Shown here one piece after another: positions 22,801-34,200 of a stretch of DNA of 64,000 nt. The notes below the pieces were generated by a model. The model made no database searches. It was not told the DNA's origin and was given only the letters and a program-made list of their open reading frames with translations. The position numbers and the translations under genes were made by a program. Location of the stretch: contig MNCI01008852.1 of NCBI GenBank assembly GCA_015680685.1, positions 587,114 to 651,113 on the forward strand, written 5' to 3'. The stretch is from Gnetum montanum (taxonomy: Eukaryota; Streptophyta; Gnetopsida; Gnetales; Gnetaceae). Numbering within the stretch: position 1 is the stretch's first letter; each line of letters opens with the position of its first letter.

Positions 22801-24120
22801 TGACTAATTTTTCGATGAACTCCTCTTTACTACTACAATAAATGAATAAATGCCCATAGAACCAAAATGGTATGATGGCATCCTCACTTATATTCTCATT
22901 CAAGAGTTGCCACAAGATCTAAACCACAGGAAGAAACAATAGTTTCTTTATCAGGCTAAGCACTTCATGGAAATGAATAGACACCTTTACAAGGTGTGTG
23001 TCAATGGCCTGGTTTGTTGGTGTGTACCTGATGTAAATCAATTACGCATTCTCCAGGATGCTCATGAAGGCCCTTGTGGAGGCCACTATGGTAGGAAACA
23101 CACAATCATAAAAATCTTGATGGCAGGATACTATTGGTCCACAATCTTCAGAGACACTCACCAATTTGTCTAATCCTACGAGTACTATCAAAGAGATAGT
23201 GGGATGATCACACGAATGGAGGATCCTCAAAAATGGATTCAACCACTAGAACCCTTTAATATATGGATCATAGATTTCATGGGTCCTATCACATTCATAT
23301 CCAATGGGAAGGCCTATATAATTGTCGTCATTGACTATTATACCAAATAGGCAAAAGCAGTAGTCGTCATCGACTATACATCATCCACTACTACTTGATT
23401 TATACAACAAAATGTTGTAAACAGGGTTGGGGCGCCACGTGCACTGATTTCTAACAACAGAACCCATATTACAGGTGCCACTTTTCGAAAACTCATGCAA
23501 AACTTGGGGGGTTGAACAGAAATTAACAACACCTTATCACCCTCAAGCCAACAATCAAGTAGAAGTGACTAACAGGGAAATCACAAAGATTCTAATAAGA
23601 ACTATTAGCAAATATAGGAGAGATTGGAGCACAAAATTCAATGACGCCCTTTGGGCCTCCTGTTTAACATGGAAACTTTCTATTAGTTACTCTTCCTATG
23701 AGTTAGTGTATGGAAAACTTTCAACGCTTCCAATTCAATCTAAGCTCCCTACACTCTCAACAACTTGTGACCTAAATCTTAACCTAAGTCTGGCACAAAA
23801 GGAAGACTGATCAACCCTAATGTGCTAAATAAAAATCAATTGGTGGCCCTATCTTTAAATGAACTGCACAAGGCATTCAACAAACAATGCCAAGATCTTA
23901 GAATACATAATGTAAAATTTCAACTAGGGGATAAGGTTATCTATTGGAATCCCACACACATGCCTCAGAAAACCAAATTGCAAACATTGTAGAAACGGCC
24001 TTATATAATTGATAAAATCTTTTCTTTTAGGGCCATGATCATATACAAACCTGAAAGCACAAACAAAAAGCAATTGGTGAACATCCAACAAATAAAGCCT
24101 TTCCATGAGCCAAACTAAGC
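22801..24120 (+). pseudogene. Ty3 integrase
   Basis: Zinc-binding region: HEGPCGGHYGRKHT (23064 onward) with the second Cys pair later. Core: IDFMGPITFISNGKAYIIVVIDYYTK with the first Asp, ALISNNRTH where the second catalytic Asp is Asn, then (after a frameshift at about 23470) YHPQANNQVEVTNREITK with the Glu. The C-terminal part ends near 24117. Broken by at least one frameshift and several stops. Confidence 0.85.
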
Positions 24121-26241
24121 TAGTGCAACAAATACCTCAACAAATGGGCAACCATGCTCAATTTTTTAGATCTCCTCCTTCCAACTCAATCATGGGATAG
24201 ATGGCCATCCATGGTAATGATATACGTGGCTTTTCAATTTTCAATTTTTTGTTTTACACATTTTTGTTTTTGCAATTTGTTTATTTTATACCTTTTTTAT
24301 TTTTAAAACTGCTTCCTCTTTTACACCATTTTTGTTTTATACCATCATTAATACATTTGAATTTTTCTTAATTATTTTACACTTTCTTATATATTTTACT
24401 TTATTTTAGTGTGATTTTCTATTTTTTTTAATAAACATGCTTTATGCAAACAAGGAACAGTGGTGTTGTTGTTATTACTAATGGTGGTTTGTGCTTAATG
24501 TTCTGTTTGCTAATGTCTGGTTTCTATTTCTAAATTTTTCTATCAATGGCTAAGTCATAGTTTCTTTTTCATGGAACAAACAATGAGTCCATAATATCTA
24601 CCCATCCACAAACCCTATGGGTTTCCTTGTTCTGAAGGTTGAGGTCCCTTTTTATTAAATAAACTTTTAATAAATTTGTGACTTTGGTAGTTTTCAGAAT
24701 TGGGAAGGATTCAAAGGTTTGCACAGGGTGTGAATTCAAGAGGACTCAATACTCTTTGTACTCTTCTACTTGCTCAGGTGCATGAGTGTTTTCGTAGATT
24801 TCTTACTGTTTTGTGTCAACCAATAATAGGAAGTTGAATAAAGTCTTTGCATGGTGTGGTTCCCATAAAAAAAAACAATACACACACACACATGATGGGA
24901 ATTCAAGGCCCTCCCCTTGGACAAATAAACGAGCTACAAGCACTAGTTATGAGACTATAAAGACATGTTACCCATGCTTGAAGGTCCCCTCTAAATAAGG
25001 CCCTCTCTCACTGCTTGCTTGTCTTTTCTTCTCTTTATGGAACGGTGGTTGTTCTGTGGGAACACTCTTGTGTCTCAAGGGGTGGATCAATCTTGGAGCA
25101 GTGATGCAAAATCATTGAAAGTGATTAATTTTGGTCTAGACTAAGGATGGATCTTCTTAGATCATTTAAACACACATCCATAAGTAACTTCTTCTAACCT
25201 CAATTCAAAATTCCATTCCACCTTCTTCATCATCCATCTATGTTGCTCATAACTCACCTCACCGTTGGTGTCCATGTTCTTGATTCAGTGTCTTTATCTA
25301 ATGTACTTGAATTCTTTGGTAGAATCTTCTAGGTTTTGGTCCTTAACTTCCATGAACCATTAATCACCTATGGGGCCCACTGACTCCTTAGATTGAGGTT
25401 ATGCAAGGGCGAACAAGGCATGTGACTGCTATGGAAAGGATCTACTTACATATCTCTTAGTTGGGTTTGTTAAGTACCTTATCCTTAGGCACTTTTTGCA
25501 ATTAGAATCTTTTGTACATCCATATTCTGTGTCCAACCATGTGATCATTTACATATTTTGTTCAATGCACACATTCTCCATTAAATTTTTGAATTTTTGA
25601 GCTTTTAGAGATCCTCTTCAATGATTTCATCATATTCTTGGCTTTTTTGGGACTCCAAATTCATTAAAGAACTCTTTGTATTTTTCAAGATATTCGCATT
25701 TGAAAATTTTGTTTATGGACCCCATAAATAGGGCCTTGTTGACAGAGCCCATGCATATACGAGGCCCTATATATGTGACCCTGTTGATGTAGTGTAAACA
25801 TAGTATAAATATGCATGACCCTTAGAAATTTTTTACATTTGCTCACATATGGTAAGAGTTTTTCAAATTTTCAAAGCCCATAATTTCCTAACCGTTTATC
25901 CAAATCACTTTGTTCTTCAACCTTGTAACTACTGGAGGTAAGCTCTTAGTCATGGGGGCCACAAATGTGCTATTTTTAACAAAAAACCTATCACCATTTT
26001 TGTAACTCCCACAAAGGTTTAACTAAGAAATCAACATTTAAACATCAAATTATAGAAGTTAAACTCTTCCAACAAGCTTCGATGACACTTATAATGAAAA
26101 TTAATTCATAAAATAAGAATAAAATAATCAATCTGCCATGGTCCAACCTTAGCCAAGTGTAACTAGCTGATAAGATAAGGTATTCAAATATTCAAAGTTA
26201 CACTTTATATATACTAATCCATGGATGTATTATAATTGTAG
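24121..26241 (+). other. Spacer between pol and extra ORF
   Basis: No protein I recognise. The start (GATCTCCTCCTTCCAACTCAATCATGGG) matches 1435-1462 and the reverse complement near 52670. It is T-rich at 24230-24440. A CCTCAATACTCTTTGT stretch and short AT-rich parts follow. It may hold a promoter or splice signal for the extra ORF, but none is evident. Confidence 0.5.
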
Positions 26242-27870
26242 ATGGCATTGAAAAGCAAACACACATAGGAAGGAGGACTATCTCAACCAAGAGAGAAATG
26301 ACCAAGAATAAGAAGGGGCCAAGAACAAGCCCAGAAAGAATCACTTAAAAACCATGCCATAGCTCCTTTTAGGGAAGAGGTCGAGGTGGAATCTGTTCAT
26401 CATATTCTAGAACCAGTAGTAGTAATAGAACATTCCCACCAAGATGAGGCACCAACTCAACAAGAAAACCTTGAGATGACCTTGATAGAAGCCTACCTGA
26501 ATCAAATTAGATCAAGGGAGGTCCAAAAAATAGTGCTCTAGGAGTTAAACTTTCGCTCTTTCCAAGAGTAAGTACCTAAAGAAGTATAAGACCAACTAAA
26601 GACCTCTCCCATATGGCCAATTATCACTTTCACCAAGGAGTGGTACATGGGAGAGACATTCTTATTTGGGAACAACAAGCAAGCTGGTTCAATGATCAAA
26701 ATCAAGGACATCTCAGTGTCCTACTTAGTGCAGGCCATTGCTAAAGTGCTTGGGTTACCAGAAACTAGGACGAATCTCACTAAGATTCCAATGCAGGTGG
26801 ACCCCAACATCAAAAGGAAATGGATTCAATAGTGCTATGGTATTAACTGCAAGGAGTACGGTGCACTCACACCGGTAGAAAGAATTCACTACAAGATTAC
26901 AACCTTTCACTTAAACCCCATGGTGAGGCCTAATAAGATCACTACCTTTTCTACCCATGCAAGCGTTGCTTTAAGTGGAAGATTCCCTATCAACCTTCCA
27001 CCACTAATCTATCTAGAGATAAAGAAGCAATTTAAAGAGAATGAATGCGGAAGGAAGGAACTTCCCTTTCCATGCCTCATTAGAAAACTTTGTCAAAGAG
27101 GAGGGATAGTCCATTATAAAAATGATGTTATCAAGCATGCTCCAACTACCAATTAGGCAAAGATGATGAAAGATAAAACACTTGTAATAATCATTCAAGA
27201 AGAGAAGCAGCAACTAACACGTCCACCTACCACTCAAACAACTATGTCGAACGTCACTACAACAACTCAATGGTTGCGCAAATACCAAGAATGGCTCTTG
27301 AGAAAACAAGAGTAATGAGTAGGCATGAGTGGCACGGACCCATTTGTGTATTGGCTAGTGATAAGTCACCTAAATGAGGTGGCCCGAATAGTCAAGTTGA
27401 TGGGAAGAGGTGGATCTATTTTCTCAACCCAACAAATGTAGTTGTTAGCAAGGTTGAATCCTAGCACTAGAGAGGTCATAGTATCTTTCGTAGAATAGCA
27501 ACCACTCCCAAAAATTTCTAAGAATTCCATGACCTTTTCAATGTGCTTGGAGGAAGACAAGGGGGAAATAATGCTAGTAATGTAGCACCAAGGATAGGAG
27601 AAAGCAACAAAGGTGGTTGTTGATAGAATTGTCGAAACACTCAATGCACCTATGATGTCTGTACCAAACTTCACTGCACTCAAAGGTGTGCAGATGTTCA
27701 CAAGGATCATAAGCAGTAGATTAAGCATAACACAACATGAAGAACTGCTGGATCAACTAGTGGGAACTGAGCAACAGCTTTCGAATGTCTTTGATCTTTC
27801 AAATAGTATTACTACAACCCAATCGATGTTGCTAGAAGCAAGGGATAAAAATAACCAAGGAGCTAAATGA
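26242..27870 (+). pseudogene. Extra ORF, N-terminal part: plant-transposon-protein-like domain
   Basis: From ATG 26242 one frame dominates for about 1.1 kb with scattered stops, most of them TAG from CAG or TGG. Segments: SPIWPIITFTKEWYMGETFLFGNN, SVSYLVQAIAKVLGLPE, CYGINCKEYGALTPVERIHYK, and SGRFPINLPPLIYLEIKKQF followed by LPFPCLIRKLCQRGGIV. The last pair fits the pattern INVGxLI..EI....-LPFPSLIT.LC...GV of the putative plant transposon protein / Athila ORF-1 family, as I remember it. It lies after integrase and before the 3' LTR, where Athila-type elements have an additional ORF. Its function is unknown. Confidence 0.6.
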
Positions 27871-29070
27871 ATGCTTGGCTACTAAAGTTATTGAATTAAA
27901 AGCCCAAATTACTGACCCTGCATTTCAAAGCCCAGCATTGATAAGAGATGAAGCTCTTGAATAGCTTCACACCAGACTGAAAGGGGTTGAGGAGATGGCG
28001 GTGTTCTACTGATCCTTGGTAGAGGCTATCTAACATAAAATTCAAAAGGCCTTGGATCTGACCCACTAGGAAAATATGCAACTGATCGTAGAGAACCATC
28101 TCCTACAAAATGTTGATGAGCATAAACAATAGTTGACCAACTTTATCCATCAACAGCATAAACAACTAGCTAGAGCGAACATAGAGCTAAGGAGATTAGC
28201 AGTTGAAAATAGAAACCTCTCCATGGAGGAGGTTCGAGCCCTTCACCAAAAGACTATAATAGAGGTAGCCGCCTGGAAATCAAAGGCTCTCAAATTTGAG
28301 GGAGTCAAGAATCATTATAGATATTAGGTTAGTGTACAAAAAGAAGTTAATGAAAAGCACATCTAATTAGTAAAGGCAAAAGTAAATGAAACCCTCTAGC
28401 AACTCCAACAAGGAAGAGAAGTTTGGCAACTTATCATTGATGGGATATATGCCTACAATCAGGTAGAAATCCACATGAAGGAGTTGCAAATTAAAGAGAT
28501 GACAGAATATATAGAGTTTGCCAATCTTCGATACACAAATCTAGCTATGTTGATTATTAGATTATTGTAGTCAAAACTGGAGAAGTAAGTGGCCACCTTG
28601 TACTTGTTGTATGAGACTGAGTTCAAGCACCACAAGGACACTAAGCAAAACTTGTGGTGAAAAATGCAGAACTTAAGGTTCTTAAGGGTAAATACATTAA
28701 TCAGAGGTCTGCTGCCAAGAACCTAGCCAAAAGAATGAATGACTATTAGGATTTCTAAAACGTAGTCAAGGCATTCGATGTCAAACACAAACAATTCATT
28801 GCCTTGTTTGTCAATGTTAAGGAGTTGTTCCCAGTAATGCCTTGTCTGTGGGATATACTGATTCTAGCCCACATTGGAGATGTCATGTGAACTATGAATG
28901 ATCCCCAAAGTAAGGAGGAGAAGATGAAGGCATTACTAGATGCCTTTTGCCTTCCACCAAAGATAGCAGTTGCAGCAAGACAGCCATAGCTACCTCAGCC
29001 ACCGCATATGCCCAAAGTTGGTGAAGATCCTTCAAAATCTCAGGAGCCTCCACTTCTTGGGACTATTTGA
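27871..29070 (+). pseudogene. Extra ORF, C-terminal part: coiled coil
   Basis: A charged helix-rich reading, with stops and one or more frame changes: QQHKQLARANIELRRLAVENRNLSMEEVRALHQK, then ELQIKEMTEYIEFANLRYTNLAMLI and LYETEFKHHKDTKQNL. Leu and charged residues recur with a heptad-like spacing. It is homologous to 17100-18120. It closes near GTIxSS-like codons about 29070. A structural or oligomerising role is inference. Confidence 0.6.
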
Positions 29071-29307
29071 TCTTCTTGACCACTTTCATGCCATCAAAGG
29101 ATGTGCTATCCAATTTTGAGTTATCATGTCATGGTATTCAATTTTGTGTCAAGAACACCACAATCTTTTGTAATGATGTTGATTTGTACACTCAAGCACT
29201 CAATTTTTTCAAGTTAGTTTGTTATGTTAAGAGTCAATTAATAATCCCATACCTTCCCAATTTTGTAAGGGAACTCAAGGACGAGTTTTCATTCAATCAT
29301 GGGGGTA
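29071..29307 (+). other. 3' untranslated region and polypurine tract
   Basis: Ends with CATGGGGGTA at 29298-29307, directly before the LTR. TTCATTCAATCATGGGGG is shared with other elements. Confidence 0.75.
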
Positions 29308-30227
29308 TGATGAATTATTGTTGTGTCGTGTCAATGGATCCTTGTTGACATGGTATTTCCCCATTGATGGGGCTACGTCAACTTAGCATTTGCTACATCT
29401 ATGGGGCCCCATTGACCTAGCTCCATAATAAAGTCTATAAATATGCACTCACTAGCCATGTTTACAAGATGTCTTGTAATAGTTATAGTTAAGCTCTTAT
29501 AGTTTTGTCATTTGAGAGTTAGAATATTTCTTTGAGTGCTCGCAACAAGAGTCAGAAAGTGTACGGATCTTTATTTGAGCATTATTATACCTGAACACAC
29601 TAATATAAACAATAATAAAGATGAGCCTTTTGATCAAACCTTGCAGCACTTGGAATAGATTAATGATTCTTTTATGCATTTATTGTTTTCATTAATTATG
29701 TAATTAATAAAGCTAAATTAGATTTCAATTGACTAGTTAATTAATTAAGTTAAATAGATTATATGCGTAAGTACAACCGCTTTGAGTGTAAACATGTATT
29801 CGCTTAGTAATCCCAATAGCGTTATTACTTGGTTCGTCTAGTAGCATAGTGCTTGGTAATCCTAGTAATGGATATGTGGGTTCAGGACGTGTACAAAAAG
29901 TGGGATCAGATACTTATGTTAGGACTAGTTAGAGATTGCTTAATTAGTTACATTAAATTTAGTTATTAAAATACTTAAATTCTCTATTTTAAGCACCAAG
30001 AACATAAAACATAAAATAATAAAAATCATATGCCTTGATTACACTTAACCATACCTTTGTCCATTGCAAGTGTAATTGAGAAGACAACGAATGACTATTA
30101 GGGCAAAGTTCACTTCCTAGAAGACTAGTGTGTCGAAAGACATAAAGTCCATAGAATTTGATCAAATTGCATGTGAACGCTTTGTGATTCATATGGTTGG
30201 GCATACAGGTACCTCGATCACTCACCA
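29308..30227 (+). repeat. 3' LTR
   Basis: 920 bp, TGATGAATTATTG to CACTCACCA. TATA-like CTATAAATATGCACTCACTAGC at about 29431. R/U5 carries CGCTTAGTAATCCCAATAGC and GCTTGGTAATCCTAGTAATG. Confidence 0.88.
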
Positions 30228-30880
30228 AGACATGTACCCTTCTGAAAGCCAACTTTACGTGCACTATGAGCCACTGCGAATAGCATTGTTTTGTAGTCCA
30301 TACTAAAAGGCATTCAAACCTTTTAGAAGGCAAAAAATGGTTGGAATTTGCGGCTACCAAAAGGCACACTCTCTTATGGTAGCTAGCTTTACATGGATTA
30401 CGAACCACTGTGAACAACACTATTGCATAGTCCACAGTGGAAGACATGCAAACATTCTAATAGGCAAAAAATGATTGGAATTTTCAACCACCAAAGGGTA
30501 CATACCCTTTTGGAAGCTAGCTTTACGTGGACTACAAACCACTATGATAGCATTATCGTGGAGTTTACACTGAAAGACACGTAATAGGCAAAAAATGATT
30601 GAAATTCTTAGCCTCTGAAGGGTACATACCTTTTTGAAAGCGACTTTTATGTGGATTGCAAACCACTGTGATCAACACTGTTGCATAGTCCACTCCAAAA
30701 GACACTTCGACTGACCTTCCAGTAGGCAAAAAATGATTGAAATTTTTGACCACTCGAAGGCACATACCCTTCTAGAAGCTATGTGGACTACGGGCCATTG
30801 CAATTAGCATGGTTCCACAGTCCACACTAGCATGGTTCCACAATCCACACTAGAAGGTAGATTTCGTCTACTCAAAGAAT
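30228..30880 (+). repeat. Tandem satellite, right part
   Basis: It continues the array at 20181-20709: anchors at 30249, 30383, 30517 and about 30640 give spacings of 134, 134 and ~123 bp. The first bases AGACATG pair with the left end. A small duplication AGCATGGTTCCACAGTCCAC lies at about 30808-30850. It decays into non-repeat sequence after that. Confidence 0.85.
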
Positions 30881-31200
30881 GTCACCTTTCGGTAGCATGA
30901 TCTAACACTATCGTCATGATCAACATGCAACTCATTAAGGGTCTTAGGGTTTGCGGGTCATAGGAAGATATAATCAGATGCAAGTCGTAGTCTACATGGT
31001 CTAAGTATATATGCACATTGGCATGAAACACATCATTTTACATGGACATTATGACTCATTACATACACATGGTCGCAACAACTATATCATAGGCTTTTTA
31101 GCTGGTTAGAGAGAACAACCATAACCATGTCCACTTTGCCACTAGTCACAATTATTGACAATTCCGTACTCTCTTCTTCACGATTGTTACCGACACAATA
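30881..31200. other. No gene seen
   Basis: A transition from repeat DNA to the CpG-rich island. I see no recognisable feature. Confidence 0.4.
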
Positions 31201-34200
31201 CAAGATTCACAGTGCTTCACTCTGCCATGTGTGAGAAACAATGTGAATAGGAGGGAGGCCTTCAGGTGAGGTGAGAGATCATTGTTTTATCCTATTTATT
31301 AAGGAATTCCTGAGTCGTATTCGGGGGAGGAGGAGGGCCCCTCTGCGCCTGCGCTCATAGCACAGCATTGCATTGCATTGCATTGAAATGGATATATTCT
31401 GTTTTTGGTTGCTGCCGTCACAGATCCCTCCCTCCTGCACGCCACGCATTTCTCTCGAGATTCGAATGGGCGTGGCACTGTTAGTGGCGGACTGGCGAGG
31501 GTCTGCAATTTCGATAAATATATAAATATATGTATATATGCTTCTCACCGACCTTGATAAAGTCTTCGTACTTCTTTACATTTCCTCCGACAGATTAAAA
31601 GTTTTCCGGAGCGACACAGCTCATTTCTTTACTATGGTTTGTTGATATTCAGAAAGCATCTCCATTTCCTTGCCGGTGCTTGCACATATATAACCTGGCA
31701 AGCCTCGGATTGGATTAACATGTTGTATACTCTGTTAAGAGGTATATTTAACGGGAAAATCACTGCCCGTATCATAGGAACGCCAAAAGAAATGAACGTT
31801 ACATGAAATGGGAGATTTTTGAAAATAAACCTATAAAGGTAGAAATTTCTGAAATCGGGCTGGGCTGGGGTACTGGCAAATGGCAAATGGCAGACGGCAA
31901 GGTGAACGTGAACGTGGAAGACGAGAGATAAAAGCGAAGCCATTGCACATACGGCAATGTTGTTGCAAGTGTGGCCGCTGCTGCTGCGGCTGATGCTGAC
32001 GTTGATGCTGATGCAGACGCGACACTCCTGTGCAGTGCTGATATGATATGGCATGGCATGGCCTGGCCTGGCCTGCCCATAATCTTTCATTGATTGATTG
32101 ATGGATTGATTCGCTTGTGGGTTACTACGACCTGCACCAAGACTGGGATTCCCCGCCCCGCCACGCCTGCTCAGCTCGCGCACATCATCCCTTGCCCAAG
32201 AACGATGCAGACATGAAATGATTTTAGCATATCCATCCATAAATCCATGCGCAGATTTCTGGTATCTGCTGCGAACGGGGAATTGGGACGGATGGACGAA
32301 GCGATGTGAATGAGCTTGCTTGGCGACTGTTCTTCTGAACTTTTGGCTTGCAATGGCAATGGCAATGGCTCCTACTCTCGTGACTCCACTCGTCCGTCGT
32401 GAGCCGTTCCTTGGCACTGTCATGTGGCAAATGGGCCATGCCAGAATGGGGAAATGAATGGCATCGCAATCCACGAGATGAAGATGATGATGGTTATTTT
32501 GGGGCTGCAAAGAATTCATGTAGCTAGGCAGGCGTTTTACCCATGCCTTTGGCTTGCGCCTGATTTGACGCACAACCACAGCCCCTCCTTTCTCGTTGCC
32601 GCAAATCGCGAGGTTTTTCTACCGTCTGCACCTTTAGTCTTTTCACCAATTAACTTTTTATGTTGGAGTTGAGTTGAGTGGGGTGGAATGGAGTGGTTGA
32701 TTTATCATATTCCCAAGGACGAAAGATCCCCGCCTTGGCCCTCGCCCAAACCTCACGTAAAAAGTTATGAAATAATGATGATGATGATGATGATGATGCC
32801 ACGGGAGCAACGAAATGCTGAGTCCACACACGCAGGGCCCGGTTCCAGCAGCCACGCACCCCACCACGGATTGGCTGTGTGTGGTCTATTCACACCGCAC
32901 CACCCCACCCCACCAGTGACTAAACAACCAACCCGTGTTTGTGTGGGTATTCTCTCGTTCCTGTACATTTATTATATCGTCTTTCTTGGCGACGCCCCAA
33001 AGTAGCAGGACCCACGCCCATACGTCAAACAAGGCAATCCCTTATTAACCTCCATGTCTTTTACATCGTCTGTTGGCTACTTGACGCGTACATGAACGTA
33101 TATCGGATTTTAAAACGGATCGTAACTTTATTTTTTCATAAAAATGTATGGATGCTTGGCGGGCAGCCACGCTGCCTTGGTCGAGGGCGCACGGACTCGC
33201 TTGGTAGAAGTGGCGATTTATATTTTGGCAAAAGAGAAAGTGGATTAAAAACAAAGGCGATGGAACACAAAGGAGCCCGCCATGCTGCCTGCCTGCCTGC
33301 CTGCCCAATATTTGGTTCAGCTTGAACTTGGACGGAAGGAAGGAAAGGTCCACTCGAAGCGTGTGGGACCCATGTGTTCCGGACTAGGATCGCATCTGCG
33401 GCATCCCACCTTTCCTTTGCTTTGCCTCCACGTCCACGTCCACGTCCACCTCCACTTCCCGCGCTTGTCTCGTCCATTTCGCATTTCGCCCAACTCTTGA
33501 CACCGCGTATTACCATTTTCGTTTTCGGATAAACGAAAAGCCAGTACAGGCAAGACCCCACGGTAACGCCATGTGGAGCGCCGGATCTACGTGGCAGACA
33601 AACAGGCCACGTCGTTCTCGCTTACCAGAATTGGCCCGCCACCTTAACCTGACCTGCTGCTTCCCCTGCCCAGCACGGCGCAGCACAATCGCCACAAAAC
33701 AGTGACCAGTGTCATGTCGTGGTGTTGCGCTGCCCTCCATGGTAGTATTCTGTCCTTTGTTTGTTTGTTTGCTTGCTTGCTTAATGCGCCTGTTGCCGTT
33801 GCCGTTGCCGCTGCCGCCAAAGTAGGAGAAACCCCCCTTTGTCCTATGTCGCCCACGGCCGCTACGATAATTCACAGAATCGCAGTGACGGGTTTTGGCC
33901 GCTGTGTGCAGTCAGTCGGTCGGTGTTGTATTTTTTACAGCAGAGTATGGATACTAACCAACTATAAATGTGAGTTGCCAAATACCGAAACACGGTAAAT
34001 AAATTGCAATTCAGCGGTCTTGCTATGTCCCAACGAAAGCCCTCCACAACAACTCGTGTAAGCAATGGCATATTCAATGCTATTTGAGAGGTATACCTGT
34101 GTTAGTTTTCTGACTCCGTCCCTTCTCCTTCACGGGCACTCATCCTCGGTACGTCCAAAGTCATAGTATGGTATCGGTATCGGTATCGGTAACTAAATTA

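Larger units (their letters stand above)
20710..30227 (+). mobile_element. Ty3/gypsy element with extra ORF, inserted in satellite
   Basis: LTRs at 20710-21533 and 29308-30227 flank a 7.8 kb interior. A perfect 5-bp target duplication AGACA (20705-20709 and 30228-30232) proves one insertion event. Interior order: protease, end of RT and RNase H, integrase, spacer, extra ORF (26242-29070), polypurine tract. Gag, primer site and the RT palm are deleted. All frames have stops. Confidence 0.92.

Noticed and set aside
31632-32579. Open frame of 315 codons on the minus strand in the CpG-rich island
   Set aside because: No domain or motif, odd composition (His, Ser, Arg runs from microsatellites) and several overlapping frames in the same area. 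Long chance ORFs are expected in GC-rich DNA.
33136-33561. Overlapping Gly/Arg-rich frames on the minus strand
   Set aside because: They come from short repeats such as GTGGAC and GCAG. No family match.
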